Part shown: positions 8,120 through 15,782 of the stretch, one piece after another
How the letters are laid out: each line of letters starts with the position of its first letter
Position numbering within the stretch: position 1 is the first letter of the stretch
DNA from: Lachnospiraceae bacterium UBA7160
GTDB lineage: Bacteria > Bacillota > Clostridia > Lachnospirales > Lachnospiraceae
Direction of reading: 5' to 3'
DNA length: 33,385 nt
Assembly (NCBI GenBank): GCA_002491565.1
Contig: DKWE01000108.1
Coordinates: 1 to 33,385, forward strand
Made by a program: the position numbers and the translations under genes
The notes under the pieces: generated by a model
Told to the model about the DNA's origin: nothing
Databases searched by the model: none
What the model saw: only the letters and a program-made list of their open reading frames with translations

Positions 8120-9007
8120 TTATGATCCTCCTGTTCGGTATTCCTCGAAGCGCCTGCACTTGCGGAATACAAATTTGTTATTGACCCACCGCTGCAGATG
8201 CTTGATCTCGATCGGTGCGTTTGGTTTGTCGTACACCATCACATACGGGTCATAGCCCAGATCGCGCACGGTGTATATGCGGTGCAGGTTTTCCTCCATC
8301 GTCGAGTTGAAGTTGACGAGGATATACACCATCTTGCCGCTGTCCGACTTGCGCCGGTATGCCGCTGCGAATCTGCGGAAGTGTTCCGTCAAATCCTGCT
8401 GCGGGTTATCCCACGCGAAGTGGATTCGCTTGACGCGCATCCTGCCCAGCTTTTCTGCGACTTCCTCATTTGCGAGGCGTATGTCGAAGCCTTGGTTGAT
8501 GTTCACCATGGCGCGGCTGTCGATCAGCTGATCCAGTAGCTCCATGCGGTCTTTGCATGCCAGCAGGTTTGGGTCGAGTAGTTCGATGTTCGGCTGTCCG
8601 TTCCAGAACTCTGACAGCTCTGCGACCTTATGGCTGCGTAGACCTTCTTTATCACCAACAATGCAAAACGCGCAGTGCCGAGGGCAACCGCGCGTTAGAA
8701 ATCCGTATGCTGTATCTGTTTTTCCGTATAGCGAGTAATCGGGCATGATGTGTTCCACCGCGTCTGGCAGTCTGTTGTCCAGACCATAGCCGGTGCCGCC
8801 TTTGATGACCTGCGTCGCATTCGGTATGAAGTCAATGTCTTTGCTGTAGGTGTCATCGAATACCCTTGATTGATATACGATGTCATAATGGCGGTCGTGA
8901 TCGTACCAGCCGACACGGTCGCCCTGCGCTTTGTGGTATGCTGCCAGCTTCATGAGGCAGAGGTTTGGGAAGTTGTGGCTGTCCACATCGATGAGTCCTA
9001 TATCCAT
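8120..9007 (-). CDS. Radical SAM protein (phage type)
   Basis: A 295-residue protein with the radical SAM cluster motif CxxxCxxC at residues 108-115 (TRGCPRHCAFC), preceded by a Rossmann-like N-terminal segment (MDIGLIDVDSHNFPNLCLMKL) that recalls B12-binding-domain radical SAM enzymes but lacks the cobalamin-binding DxHxxG motif. After the cluster comes a TIM-barrel-like part (INQGFDIRLANEEVAEKLG, RIHFAWDN, VYILVNFNST). Such enzymes use SAM to make a 5'-deoxyadenosyl radical; the substrate here is unknown. Its location directly upstream of the SPPY methyltransferase and in the same transcription unit as a SAM synthetase suggests nucleic-acid modification. Confidence 0.88.
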   Translation of the reverse strand: MDIGLIDVDSHNFPNLCLMKLAAYHKAQGDRVGWYDHDRHYDIVYQSRVFDDTYSKDIDFIPNATQVIKGGTGYGLDNRLPDAVEHIMPDYSLYGKTDTAYGFLTRGCPRHCAFCIVGDKEGLRSHKVAELSEFWNGQPNIELLDPNLLACKDRMELLDQLIDSRAMVNINQGFDIRLANEEVAEKLGRMRVKRIHFAWDNPQQDLTEHFRRFAAAYRRKSDSGKMVYILVNFNSTMEENLHRIYTVRDLGYDPYVMVYDKPNAPIEIKHLQRWVNNKFVFRKCRRFEEYRTGGS

Positions 9008-9018
9008 GTGCGCCTCCG

Positions 9019-9549
9019 TTATCCCAGCAGCCGTTCCATGAGATCATCGTTGGGATTGCTGCTGCCCAGCGGGGTTTCGCAGTTCTCCTTGACGATCTGG
9101 TATATCTGCAACCACAGCACATTGGCCTGCTTCAAAAAATTCAGACCCATGCTGACATACGGGCTGGCTATCGGCATCTGCGTTGTCGGGTGCTTTGCCA
9201 ACAGGCCGTACTGGTTGATGCCTTCCTCGCACTGTATCCAGCGGGTGACATACAGCGCGTACTGCTCGATCAGTTCCTTCTTTACGAGGTGAGCGCAGCC
9301 ACGATCGTTGAGCCATTTCCATGTATCCGCATAAATCTGCGGTGTGAGGTTCTGGTTGCTGTTCTTCGTGACCTGCGTTAAGTATTCTGCGATGGGCGGC
9401 ATGTCTTCACCTGCGAGGCCGCTGTCCTGCATCCCGAACTGGATTTTTGTCAGCGGTGCCTTGCCGGGGTTACCGTCCACCAGCTTTTCTGATAGCGCCT
9501 TCTTTTTTCGCCCTGCGCCGGGGCGAGCGCCGCCGTGGCCGTTTGCCAT
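9019..9549 (-). CDS. terS: Terminase small subunit, P27 family (TerS)
   Basis: A 176-residue protein starting MANGHGGARPGAGRKKKALSEK; the ATG at 9549 is preceded by AAAAGGAGG. The GGARPGAGRKK leader and the LVDGNPGKAPL motif are typical of P27-type small terminase subunits, followed by helical segments (YADTWKWLNDRGC, ELIEQYALYVTRWIQCEEGINQYG, ASPYVSMGLNFLKQANVLWLQIYQIV) that form the oligomerising core. TerS recognises the packaging site and hands DNA to TerL. An HNH endonuclease gene lies immediately upstream, a combination found in cos-type phages. Its partner terL is separated from it by the modification block. Confidence 0.9.
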   Translation of the reverse strand: MANGHGGARPGAGRKKKALSEKLVDGNPGKAPLTKIQFGMQDSGLAGEDMPPIAEYLTQVTKNSNQNLTPQIYADTWKWLNDRGCAHLVKKELIEQYALYVTRWIQCEEGINQYGLLAKHPTTQMPIASPYVSMGLNFLKQANVLWLQIYQIVKENCETPLGSSNPNDDLMERLLG

Positions 9550-9696
9550 CTGCCGCACCTCCTTTTCAAACTTGATTTCCCGAAAATCTTGATTTCGGGG
9601 GGTATACCCCCACTTGATTTCCCGATTTTTCGTGCGTGACCCCACGCCCGTCTCGGCAATAATTACCTGTAGAGATTCAGACCGCCCCTGCCGCCG
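9550..9696 (-). other. Candidate cos / TerS-binding region between HNH and terS
   Basis: A 147-base non-coding gap. It contains a perfect 14-base palindrome of five G, TATA, five C at 9598-9611, flanked by three copies of CTTGATTTC at 9571, 9588 and 9613; two of them (9571-9583 and 9613-9625) extend to the 13-base CTTGATTTCCCGA. In HK97-like phages with an HNH gene beside terS, the cohesive-end site lies here. The repeats would suit TerS binding and the palindrome would suit the nicking site. This is inference from position and structure. Confidence 0.4.
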
Positions 9697-10062
9697 TCAT
9701 CGCTTACCGAAGCGACTGCCTTCCTTGATGGATTTGGCGCTGTGGCAGCTCCAGCACAGACTCTGCAGGTTATCCATATCCAATGCACGACCGCCTTGTT
9801 TGATCGGCTGTATATGGTCGACCATGGTGGCGGCTGTTGTCTTGCCTTGCCGCGCACATTCCTCACACAATGGGGTGCGGGACAGCTTGGCCGCGCGTAG
9901 CTTCCTCCATCTGTCGGAGGAGTAGAAGCGGCTGGCTTCTCTGTCCCTGTGGCGGGTGTTATAGTCATGGTCTATAAGGGGTTGGTGCTTCTCGCAGTAT
10001 GATCCCTCACATAGCTCTGGACAGCCGGGGTATCTGCATGGTGTCTTGGGCTTCCTTGGCAT
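9697..10062 (-). CDS. HNH endonuclease, terminase-associated
   Basis: A 121-residue protein with an N-terminal zinc-binding stretch (CRYPGC, then CEGSYCEKH), a linker and the HNH core: LCEECARQG, TMVDHIQPIKQGG, and DNLQSLCWSCHSAKS. The HNH catalytic residues are His in VDHI, Asn in DNLQ and His in CHSAK. In HK97-like phages this protein works with TerS, TerL and portal during specific cos cleavage. The ATG at 10062 lies 6 bases after the small 28-codon gene upstream. Position directly before terS supports the packaging role rather than a mobile endonuclease. Confidence 0.92.
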   Translation of the reverse strand: MPRKPKTPCRYPGCPELCEGSYCEKHQPLIDHDYNTRHRDREASRFYSSDRWRKLRAAKLSRTPLCEECARQGKTTAATMVDHIQPIKQGGRALDMDNLQSLCWSCHSAKSIKEGSRFGKR

Positions 10063-10068
10063 GGGTGA

Positions 10069-10155
10069 TCACTTCCTTCTGCGGAACACCTGCTGCAGCT
10101 TGTATTTGATGATGTACCACAGCTGCTCTGTATAGGTGACTTTCCTGTATCCCAT
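10069..10155 (-). CDS. Possible small basic protein, 28 aa
   Basis: A 29-codon frame starting ATG at 10155 after GGAGGAAAT and ending TGA at 10069, six bases before the HNH gene. The product, beginning MGYRKVTYTEQLWYIIKY and ending in a RRRK cluster, is very basic with an amphipathic helix. It is the first frame of the late operon and lies just after a hairpin. Small size keeps it tentative; ribosome site and spacing are the main support. Confidence 0.42.
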   Translation of the reverse strand: MGYRKVTYTEQLWYIIKYKLQQVFRRRK

Positions 10156-10167
10156 ATTTCCTCCAAT

Positions 10168-10200
10168 AGAAAAGCCCCCGCAGGGTGTCCCTGTGGAGGC
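10168..10200 (-). terminator. Hairpin with T-rich tail, in the leader of the late operon
   Basis: On the minus strand a stem of about 12 pairs (GCCTCCACAGGG with CCCTGCGGGGGC; one mismatch and one wobble) with a three-base loop is followed by TTTTCT. It fits an intrinsic terminator for the upstream replication operon, but it lies some 20 bases downstream of the probable late promoter, so it would also stop late transcripts unless read through. Confidence 0.65.
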
Positions 10201-10221
10201 CGTTCTGTATTCTCTGTGTCC

Positions 10222-10236
10222 ATTATAAGTATATCA
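10222..10236 (-). promoter_or_regulatory. Probable late promoter, extended -10
   Basis: On the minus strand TGATATACT (TG-A-TATACT) at 10236-10228 forms an extended -10, followed directly by a second possible -10, TATAAT at 10227-10222. No good -35 box is present at 16-18 bases upstream; instead palindromic elements occupy that place, as expected for an activator-dependent phage late promoter. Confidence 0.5.
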
Positions 10237-10243
10237 CAGGTGC

Positions 10244-10272
10244 TTACTGTAATTCTATGGACTTTACTGTAA
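10244..10272 (-). promoter_or_regulatory. Tandem palindromic operator of the late promoter
   Basis: Two identical 9-base palindromes TTACTGTAA at 10244-10252 and 10264-10272 lie exactly 20 bases apart, two helical turns, on the same face of DNA and in place of a -35 box. The second overlaps the last codons and stop of the late-regulator gene. The RinA/ArpU-like protein encoded immediately upstream is the likely ligand (inference). Confidence 0.55.
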
Positions 10273-10680
10273 AGTTTGCGGAATGGCGATTCTTTTTAGT
10301 GCCCGACAGTGGATCTTGAAGATATTGTCGATGCTGAATCCCATGTCCACCGCAATCTGCTCAAATGTCTGAAAGCACAAATACCGCTTTTCCAAAACCG
10401 TCTTATCTTCGTCGTTTTCAAGGGCGTTAATCACGCCCATAATTTCGCGCTTCAAATCGACCAGTGCGGAAAGGTCTTTTTTCAGAAGCTCCTGCAAATC
10501 GATGATTTTGCAGACGGCATCTGCCATAGTGGATTGGCTGGAGCTGGGATTGTGCGGCATTCCTGTAATTGCGGAAGTGCATTTTGTGGCCAGTGCGTTA
10601 AGGGATGCAATCTGATCTATTTTGCTGTCTATGCGGTGATCCAGATGGAAAGTCTGGGAAAGGTACTCTTTTGCGGTCAT
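10264..10680 (-). CDS. RinA/ArpU-like phage late transcription regulator (DUF1492-like)
   Basis: A 138-residue, largely helical protein starting MTAKEYLSQTFHLDHRIDSK. The N-terminal half is a long helix carrying LNALATKCTSAITG and the conserved-looking MPHNPSSSQSTMADAVCKI; the C-terminal half is a sigma-70 region 4-like helix-turn-helix (EDKTVLEKRYLCFQTFEQIAVDMGFSIDN-type, about residues 92-125). This is the layout of the DUF1492/RinA/ArpU group, which activate late genes in Gram-positive phages. It is the last gene of the replication block and stands at the boundary with terminase genes, the typical place. GGAGGTTTCGG precedes the ATG. Its 3' end overlaps one of two TTACTGTAA palindromes that it may itself bind. 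Confidence 0.85.
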   Translation of the reverse strand: MTAKEYLSQTFHLDHRIDSKIDQIASLNALATKCTSAITGMPHNPSSSQSTMADAVCKIIDLQELLKKDLSALVDLKREIMGVINALENDEDKTVLEKRYLCFQTFEQIAVDMGFSIDNIFKIHCRALKRIAIPQTLQ

Positions 10681-10734
10681 AACCGAAACCTCCGAAAGTG
10701 GATTTCTCTTGAGGCGTCGATTCTTCGTTGCGTT

Positions 10735-11013
10735 TTAAGCGTTGTTCATTATTTCTTTGACTTCATCCACCGATCGGACAACACAGGCGATGCCACCTGC
10801 GCGTCTAATCTGGTCGATGGTCGCTGCCTGCAGGCGGGTCGGCTGATTTTTGCCGACCTTTGCCTCCAGCGCGATAAACCGTCCTTTGTAACAGACGATG
10901 ATGTCGGGAATACCTGCGGTGCCATACTGGCCGCCGTGTTCTTTCCAGAAGAAGCATTCTGGTAGGGTTGCGAGGTATTTCCGTATGTTTTGTATCAGTT
11001 GCGATTCCTTCAT
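10735..11013 (-). CDS. VRR-NUC domain nuclease
   Basis: A 92-residue single-domain protein starting MKESQLIQNIRKYLATLPECFFWKEHGGQYG. The VRR-NUC fold (PD-(D/E)xK superfamily) is shown by TAGIPDIIVCYKGRFIALEAKVG, with the metal-binding Asp in GIPD and the ExK pair in LEAKV, then QPTRLQAATIDQIRRAGG and a final valine-rich strand. These virus-type replication-repair nucleases act on branched or flapped DNA, e.g. Holliday junctions. It lies between the primase-helicase and the late regulator, the usual position in clostridial phages. GGGGGAAACAAAA precedes the ATG. Confidence 0.92.
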   Translation of the reverse strand: MKESQLIQNIRKYLATLPECFFWKEHGGQYGTAGIPDIIVCYKGRFIALEAKVGKNQPTRLQAATIDQIRRAGGIACVVRSVDEVKEIMNNA

Positions 11014-11182
11014 TTTTGTTTCCCCCGATAACCCCCTTCAAAAAACACCATTTGAAAGGTTTTTGTGTTTTTACTGGGGTACTTCTCTTTACTGGTTCTT
11101 TTTTTTAGGAAAGTCGCGTAGGAAAGAGTAATAGAAAAAGTTCCGCGAAAATCATCCAGTGAAGCGAAGAACCCCAGTGCCG

Positions 11183-13354
11183 TTATAACCGTGTGGCTTC
11201 GCCGCGCAGGGTAAAGCCATGCCATTCGGCAGATCCGGTGGGGCTGCTGTTGCGTTTTTCATATCCGCGCTCCAGCAGTTTCTGACTGAACGGTTTTTGT
11301 GTCAGCGGCCATTCGCCGTTTTCTTTACACCATTCTTCGTATTTGGCACGAAGCATTTTGTTTGTTACACGGGCGTTTTCCTTTGCTACGCAACATTCCA
11401 CGAAGAAATGCGAGAAGGAATCCATTTCCTCACGGTAGTCACGGGTCGCTGCAGCAACGATGTCTGGCGCGTTGATGCCGTTCTGCTGCCAGTCCAAGCA
11501 GCCCTGCACAGCCCATGCCAGAATCCCCGGCAACTCTTTTGCCATGATCTTTGTTGGGAAGTTCTTATCCCGCTCCTGCTCGGTGAAGGTATTATTGAAC
11601 TCCATAATTTTGATGCGTCGCCAGATGGAATTCGTGGTGTCTTTAATGATGGGCTTATGGTTCACAGCCAGAAACACCTTGAACTGCGGGACATACTCAA
11701 AGAATTCGCCGTACAGGAATCGTGTCACCAGCTTATCGCCGCCAGTCATGGATTTGATCAGCGACTCTGCCATGCGTTTGCCTTCTTCCATCTCGATCGC
11801 AGAAACGAAACGCGCACCCTTCAGACGGGCGATGTCGTTATTGACTGATTCGTTCTTCTTCTGCATGAAGGTGTCGGAGGATGTACTCTGGGCGTATCCA
11901 TCCAGTAACGCTGCGAATACATTCAGCATTGTGCTTTTGCCGTTACTGCCGGTGCCGTACAACAGGAAGATTGCCTGCTCGGAAATGTCGCCAGTCAGCG
12001 CGTATCCCAGCGCCTTCTGGATGTAACGCATATACTCTTTGTCACCGCCAGTGATTTTCTCCATGAGCTGCATCCACAGCGGAATGGCGCAGGTGGGGTT
12101 GTAGTCTGCCGCACAGATCCTTGTAATGAAGTCTTTGGGATCGTGGGGCTGCAGCTTTCCTGTCCGCAGGTCAATAGTGCCATTCTGGCAGTTCAGCAAC
12201 CACGGGTTCTGATCCAACTGCTCACTTCGTACCGTGATTGCAGGCATGCCAGACGCAATGTCCAGTAATGCCTTGAGTCTGCCGCTGGATTCCGATTTCA
12301 GCGAATGCTGAATCAGTGCCTTGCGCCGATCACCATCGGGAAGCAGGTCTGCGTCGTGGATGATGTTGCGGACACACTCGATCGCGTATGTGATAATCTT
12401 GCCGGTATCATCCTGCTCCCAGCGCTTGCCATTCCAGATAAACCATTTCTTGTAGATGGTGCAGTATTTCACTTGATCCTTGAACATAGCCACGAAGCGC
12501 TCCGCATTGCCAACATCGGTCAGCTTGTATTCCATGCTCTCTGCTTCGGGCTGATAGCGGGTAATGCTCTTGGCAATTGCTACCACCGTTTCATCGTCCA
12601 GTGGCGGGTCGAGCCGATCCCTGTTCTCGGCGCGGAGTGTTGCAATGATGCCTTCTTCACCGATGCCTTTGCGACGCAGCGCACCTGCCAGCGATGTCAG
12701 ATGATTGTTGCGACCGCCTTCGGAGATCTTCTTGCGGGGTGCGGGATCTGCTGCCTTCTTTTTAACCGTGAGCTTGGTACCGACCTTGCGGATTTCCTCT
12801 ACCAGCCAAGCGGGCATGTCTGCTGCCTGCATTTCGAAGGGTGACTTGCCGCTGTCCCACGCATACTGCTTGCCACTATGATGGATGCTGGGTGCCGCCA
12901 CGATCATACCGCCCTGTGTGCGGATGTCGAGACCATCACGGAAACCAACCACATTTTTCAGCGCCAGTTCCTCCGTGTATTTGAAGATATAATGCTTGCC
13001 GCCACCGCCAGTCGTTGCCGTGATTGTATCGGGCAGGATTTCATGCTCATCCATGAGCATTGCCAGACTGCCTTCACCGCCGTGGCGGGTGTCAACATCC
13101 AAAGCGACGAGGCCGCTCTTTTCACCCATCGGAATACCGATGTTTGCCGAGGGTGCTTTTTCCCACCAAGCCTTGATCTTTGCTGCGTCGGTCGTTGCTT
13201 CTTCATTCCAGTTCTTGATGCGCGGGTGCTTACCTTTAGCTTGGCACATTGCACCCTGCCTGCAGGAACAGTTGCCGTCCTGCTTTATCCAGTGGAGCGG
13301 GAACACTGGGATCCCCTCTGCCGCGTATCTTAAAGCTTCATCCAGTAGCTTCAT
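11183..13354 (-). CDS. Primase-polymerase fused to SF3 helicase (P4/D5 family)
   Basis: A 723-residue replication protein. Residues 1-190 form an archaeo-eukaryotic primase-polymerase domain: GIPVFPLHWI, the zinc-type CSCRQGAMCQAKGKHPR, LVALDVDTRHGG with the catalytic Asp pair, and GGGGKHYIFK. Residues about 205-275 are the PriCT-like linker (NHLTSLAGALRRKG). The C-terminal superfamily 3 helicase begins around 285 (D5 N-terminal domain with CQNGTIDLRTG) and has Walker A YGTGSNGKST near 465, Walker B-like FVSAIEMEEG, the VFLAVNHKP sensor and SIWRRIKIMEF arginine-finger region. It primes and unwinds phage origins. Its ATG overlaps the stop of the upstream gene. Confidence 0.95.
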   Translation of the reverse strand: MKLLDEALRYAAEGIPVFPLHWIKQDGNCSCRQGAMCQAKGKHPRIKNWNEEATTDAAKIKAWWEKAPSANIGIPMGEKSGLVALDVDTRHGGEGSLAMLMDEHEILPDTITATTGGGGKHYIFKYTEELALKNVVGFRDGLDIRTQGGMIVAAPSIHHSGKQYAWDSGKSPFEMQAADMPAWLVEEIRKVGTKLTVKKKAADPAPRKKISEGGRNNHLTSLAGALRRKGIGEEGIIATLRAENRDRLDPPLDDETVVAIAKSITRYQPEAESMEYKLTDVGNAERFVAMFKDQVKYCTIYKKWFIWNGKRWEQDDTGKIITYAIECVRNIIHDADLLPDGDRRKALIQHSLKSESSGRLKALLDIASGMPAITVRSEQLDQNPWLLNCQNGTIDLRTGKLQPHDPKDFITRICAADYNPTCAIPLWMQLMEKITGGDKEYMRYIQKALGYALTGDISEQAIFLLYGTGSNGKSTMLNVFAALLDGYAQSTSSDTFMQKKNESVNNDIARLKGARFVSAIEMEEGKRMAESLIKSMTGGDKLVTRFLYGEFFEYVPQFKVFLAVNHKPIIKDTTNSIWRRIKIMEFNNTFTEQERDKNFPTKIMAKELPGILAWAVQGCLDWQQNGINAPDIVAAATRDYREEMDSFSHFFVECCVAKENARVTNKMLRAKYEEWCKENGEWPLTQKPFSQKLLERGYEKRNSSPTGSAEWHGFTLRGEATRL

Positions 13355-13794
13355 TTGATTTCCTCCAGTTCTGCCGTGAAGAAGCGGACGCGCTTCTTCA
13401 GTCGGCTTGCTTCATGTAGCTCCTGCGTCATACCTGCTGATTTTGTTGTGCCGAAGCACCAGACCTCATCGCACTGCGCCAACAGCGCCAATCCGAACAT
13501 TGTCCCCAGCTCACGCTCTGCGGGGTCGCTGTCGTTCATGAACTGCGGGTAGATGAGGTGGCTTGCGATCGGAATGCGTTTCTGCTGTGCTACGAAGCGG
13601 CAATACTTTCGCGCATTTTCGACATTTCTCGACACTTCTCCAGCGTATCTGGAAACCACATACACCTTGGGTCTACTTGTGATCTCCGTTTTGCGCCGCC
13701 ACTGCTCACGCTGGTTCTGGCGGTATTCGCGCATGACCTTGCCCATGGCTGCTCCTGCGGTGGGATCTGCGTATCCTTCACTATTGCGATACAT
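13351..13794 (-). CDS. DUF4406/SLOG-like nucleotide-binding protein
   Basis: A 147-residue protein. Residues 1-40 are polar and basic (DPTAGAAMGKVMREYRQNQREQW). From about residue 42 a Rossmann-like domain follows: KVYVVSRYAG, NVENARKYCRFVAQQKRIPIASH, LALLAQCDEVWCFG, SAGMTQELHEASRLKKRVRFF. This is the pattern of DUF4406 and nucleoside 2-deoxyribosyltransferase/SLOG-like proteins that bind nucleotide ligands; a catalytic role is not certain. The ATG at 13794 is preferred to the GTG one codon upstream since GGAGGTGGAGTG lies before it; it overlaps the polymerase stop as TGATG, and its own stop overlaps the primase start, so all three are coupled. Confidence 0.78.
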   Translation of the reverse strand: MYRNSEGYADPTAGAAMGKVMREYRQNQREQWRRKTEITSRPKVYVVSRYAGEVSRNVENARKYCRFVAQQKRIPIASHLIYPQFMNDSDPAERELGTMFGLALLAQCDEVWCFGTTKSAGMTQELHEASRLKKRVRFFTAELEEIK

Positions 13795-15725
13795 CACTCC
13801 ACCTCCAGACCTTCCAGCTTGCCGAAGCAGTATCCGTGTTCGCCCTCTGCCACGATCGGGATATCGAACTCTGCGAAGGGCTGCGCTTCCATAGCTGTAC
13901 GAATAATGCGGATTGCTTCTTCTTCGTGTCCTTCGTCCACCTCGAACAGCAATTCATCGTGAATCTGCAGTATGGGGCGAATGTACGGACGGGTCGCCAG
14001 CTCTGCGATCAGCTTCTTCATTGCCAGCTTCAGAATCTCTGCCGCAGTGCCTTGTATGGGGGTGTTCATGCTGCAGCGCTCTGCGAAGCTGCGCTTGCCC
14101 CAGTCGGCACGATTATTGATGTTGGGAAGGTATCTGCGTCTGCCGAAAGAGGTTTCGCTGTATCCGTCCAGTCGCGCCTGTCTGATCGTGGCCTGCTGCC
14201 ATTCTGTGAGCGCAGGATAGCCTGCCTTCAAGTTTGCGATGATTGCCTCACAGTCCGATACCGGCTTATCCAGTCCCGCCTTGAACTTCAGCGTCTGCTG
14301 CAGCCCTCTGGGGAACAGTCCGTAGAATGTGCCGAAGTTCACATTCTTTGCGATCGTGCGGCGCTCCTTGTAATCGGGGTTGTCCTTATCCACGGCCTCA
14401 CTGATCGGGATATTGAAAATGACCGATGTGGTCTGTGCATGAATATCACCGCCACTGCGGTATGTTTCCATCATCTTTTCGTCTCTGCAGTAGAATGCGC
14501 CCACGCGCAGCTCGATCTGCGAGAAGTCAAAATCGAGGAACTTGCTGCCGGGTGTTGCCACGATGAACTGTCTGACACCGATCGGGTCGCCGCCTTTGCG
14601 GGGCATGTTCTGCAGGTTGGGTTTTCTTGCAGCGAAGCGCCCTGTATCGGTACCCATCGGCATGAGGTCGGGATGAATTCTGCCAGTGGCCGTATTGATC
14701 CATTTCTGGTATCCGTCGATGTAGGTGCTTTTGATCTTCGTCCATTTGCGAAGCTCCTGCACCGTCTCAAAGAACGACACCAACTCGGGGCGCGCCTTCT
14801 TGCAGTATGCCATGAGCAGCTGCATCGCTTGATCGTCGGCTGCATCTTGAAACTTTGCCGTTGTCTTTAACACGGGGAGCTTTTCCGTTCTGTACAGAAA
14901 GTCCTTGAACGCTGCGGTGCTGCAGTTGGTGCCGATGTCGATATCGCCGGTCACCATGAGTACCTTTTCCCGCAGTTCCATGATCTTCTGCTCGGCTTCC
15001 TGTTTCTTTTTCTCCATGAGCGCTGCATCCACGCCGACGCCGTTGTATTTCATCATGCCGGTGTACACCGCAGTGGGGCTTTCGATTTCCTCGCAGATGA
15101 AACGGTGGCGGGGAATGTTGTAGTCAAACCATTCATTGAAAGTGTGATACAGCTGCAGCGTCCAGTCGCTGTCTGCGCATGCATATCTGCATGTGTTCCA
15201 TTCGTCGGGATCCAGTTCGTCGAAGAACTTTCCCTTGACCACTTCTTCGAAGGTGGGAAGCTCCACGCCGTAAAGGTACGGCACCAGCTTCTTCAGACCG
15301 CTGTCCGATAGATCTCGGAACTCATAATCGTTCTTCAGCGTCAATTGCGCTGCCACGATCGTGTCATATACCGGCTCCTGTATCACGATGCCATATTTGT
15401 ACAGGAACATGGCCTCGAATGAGAGATTGTGTGCGATCTTGACGATCCTGCTACTATTGAACAGGCGGGAACGCAGATACGCCATGACGCTCTCTACATC
15501 TGCGTTCTGTCCGACGCGGTGTCGGAGCGGGATGTATCGAGCGGTGCCTGCAGCCACGGAAACGGAAATTCCCGCAATTTCAGATTTGTGTGCATCCAGT
15601 GCGCTCCATTCTTCGTCTCTGTATTCATCGGTTGCCGCTGTCTCGAAGTCGAATGCGACCACAGTGGCATTACCCAGATATGCGTCGATTTCCTCAACGC
15701 TTCTGATAGTCTTGTAATCTTGCAT
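13794..15725 (-). CDS. Family A DNA polymerase (phage Pol I)
   Basis: A 643-residue replicative polymerase. The N-terminal 3'-5' exonuclease has VAFDFETAAT near residue 26 (DxE metal site), KIAHNLSFEAMFL and CADSDWTLQLY. The polymerase domain shows TDTGRFAARKPNLQNMP near 375, motif A FLDFDFSQIELRVGAF near 405, the O-helix with RRTIAKNVNFGTFYG near 465, and motif C LQIHDELLFEV near 605. No 5'-3' exonuclease domain is present, as usual for phage enzymes. The ATG at 15725 follows CAGGAGGGCAAT; a longer frame starting six codons earlier lacks such a site. It belongs to the replication operon with primase-helicase and SNF2 helicase. Confidence 0.96.
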   Translation of the reverse strand: MQDYKTIRSVEEIDAYLGNATVVAFDFETAATDEYRDEEWSALDAHKSEIAGISVSVAAGTARYIPLRHRVGQNADVESVMAYLRSRLFNSSRIVKIAHNLSFEAMFLYKYGIVIQEPVYDTIVAAQLTLKNDYEFRDLSDSGLKKLVPYLYGVELPTFEEVVKGKFFDELDPDEWNTCRYACADSDWTLQLYHTFNEWFDYNIPRHRFICEEIESPTAVYTGMMKYNGVGVDAALMEKKKQEAEQKIMELREKVLMVTGDIDIGTNCSTAAFKDFLYRTEKLPVLKTTAKFQDAADDQAMQLLMAYCKKARPELVSFFETVQELRKWTKIKSTYIDGYQKWINTATGRIHPDLMPMGTDTGRFAARKPNLQNMPRKGGDPIGVRQFIVATPGSKFLDFDFSQIELRVGAFYCRDEKMMETYRSGGDIHAQTTSVIFNIPISEAVDKDNPDYKERRTIAKNVNFGTFYGLFPRGLQQTLKFKAGLDKPVSDCEAIIANLKAGYPALTEWQQATIRQARLDGYSETSFGRRRYLPNINNRADWGKRSFAERCSMNTPIQGTAAEILKLAMKKLIAELATRPYIRPILQIHDELLFEVDEGHEEEAIRIIRTAMEAQPFAEFDIPIVAEGEHGYCFGKLEGLEVE

Positions 15726-15748
15726 ATTGCCCTCCTGTAGCATAGAGA

Positions 15749-15772
15749 GGGGCGGCAGCGTACCGCCGCCCC
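15749..15772 (-). other. GC-rich stem-loop before the polymerase gene
   Basis: A perfect 8-pair stem (GGGGCGGC with GCCGCCCC, eight-base loop) in the 57-base gap between two replication genes. It has no T-tract on either strand, so it is not an obvious terminator; it may limit or process the transcript ahead of the polymerase ribosome site. Confidence 0.35.
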
Positions 15773-15782
15773 AGTCCGAAAA

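Noticed and set aside
9972..10223. An 83-codon minus-strand frame starting inside the late promoter
   Set aside because: Its ATG falls at the expected transcription start with no ribosome site, and it runs through the hairpin and across the better-supported 28-codon frame.
11014..11182. A possible hairpin terminator near 11035-11062 in the gap after the primase gene
   Set aside because: The stem (CCTTCAAA with TTTGAAAGG) is interrupted and its T-run is on the plus strand, where no gene needs terminating; the gap shows no other signal.
13836..14870. A 344-codon plus-strand frame opposite the DNA polymerase
   Set aside because: Cysteine- and histidine-rich translation without domains, no ribosome site, fully antisense to the polymerase motifs.
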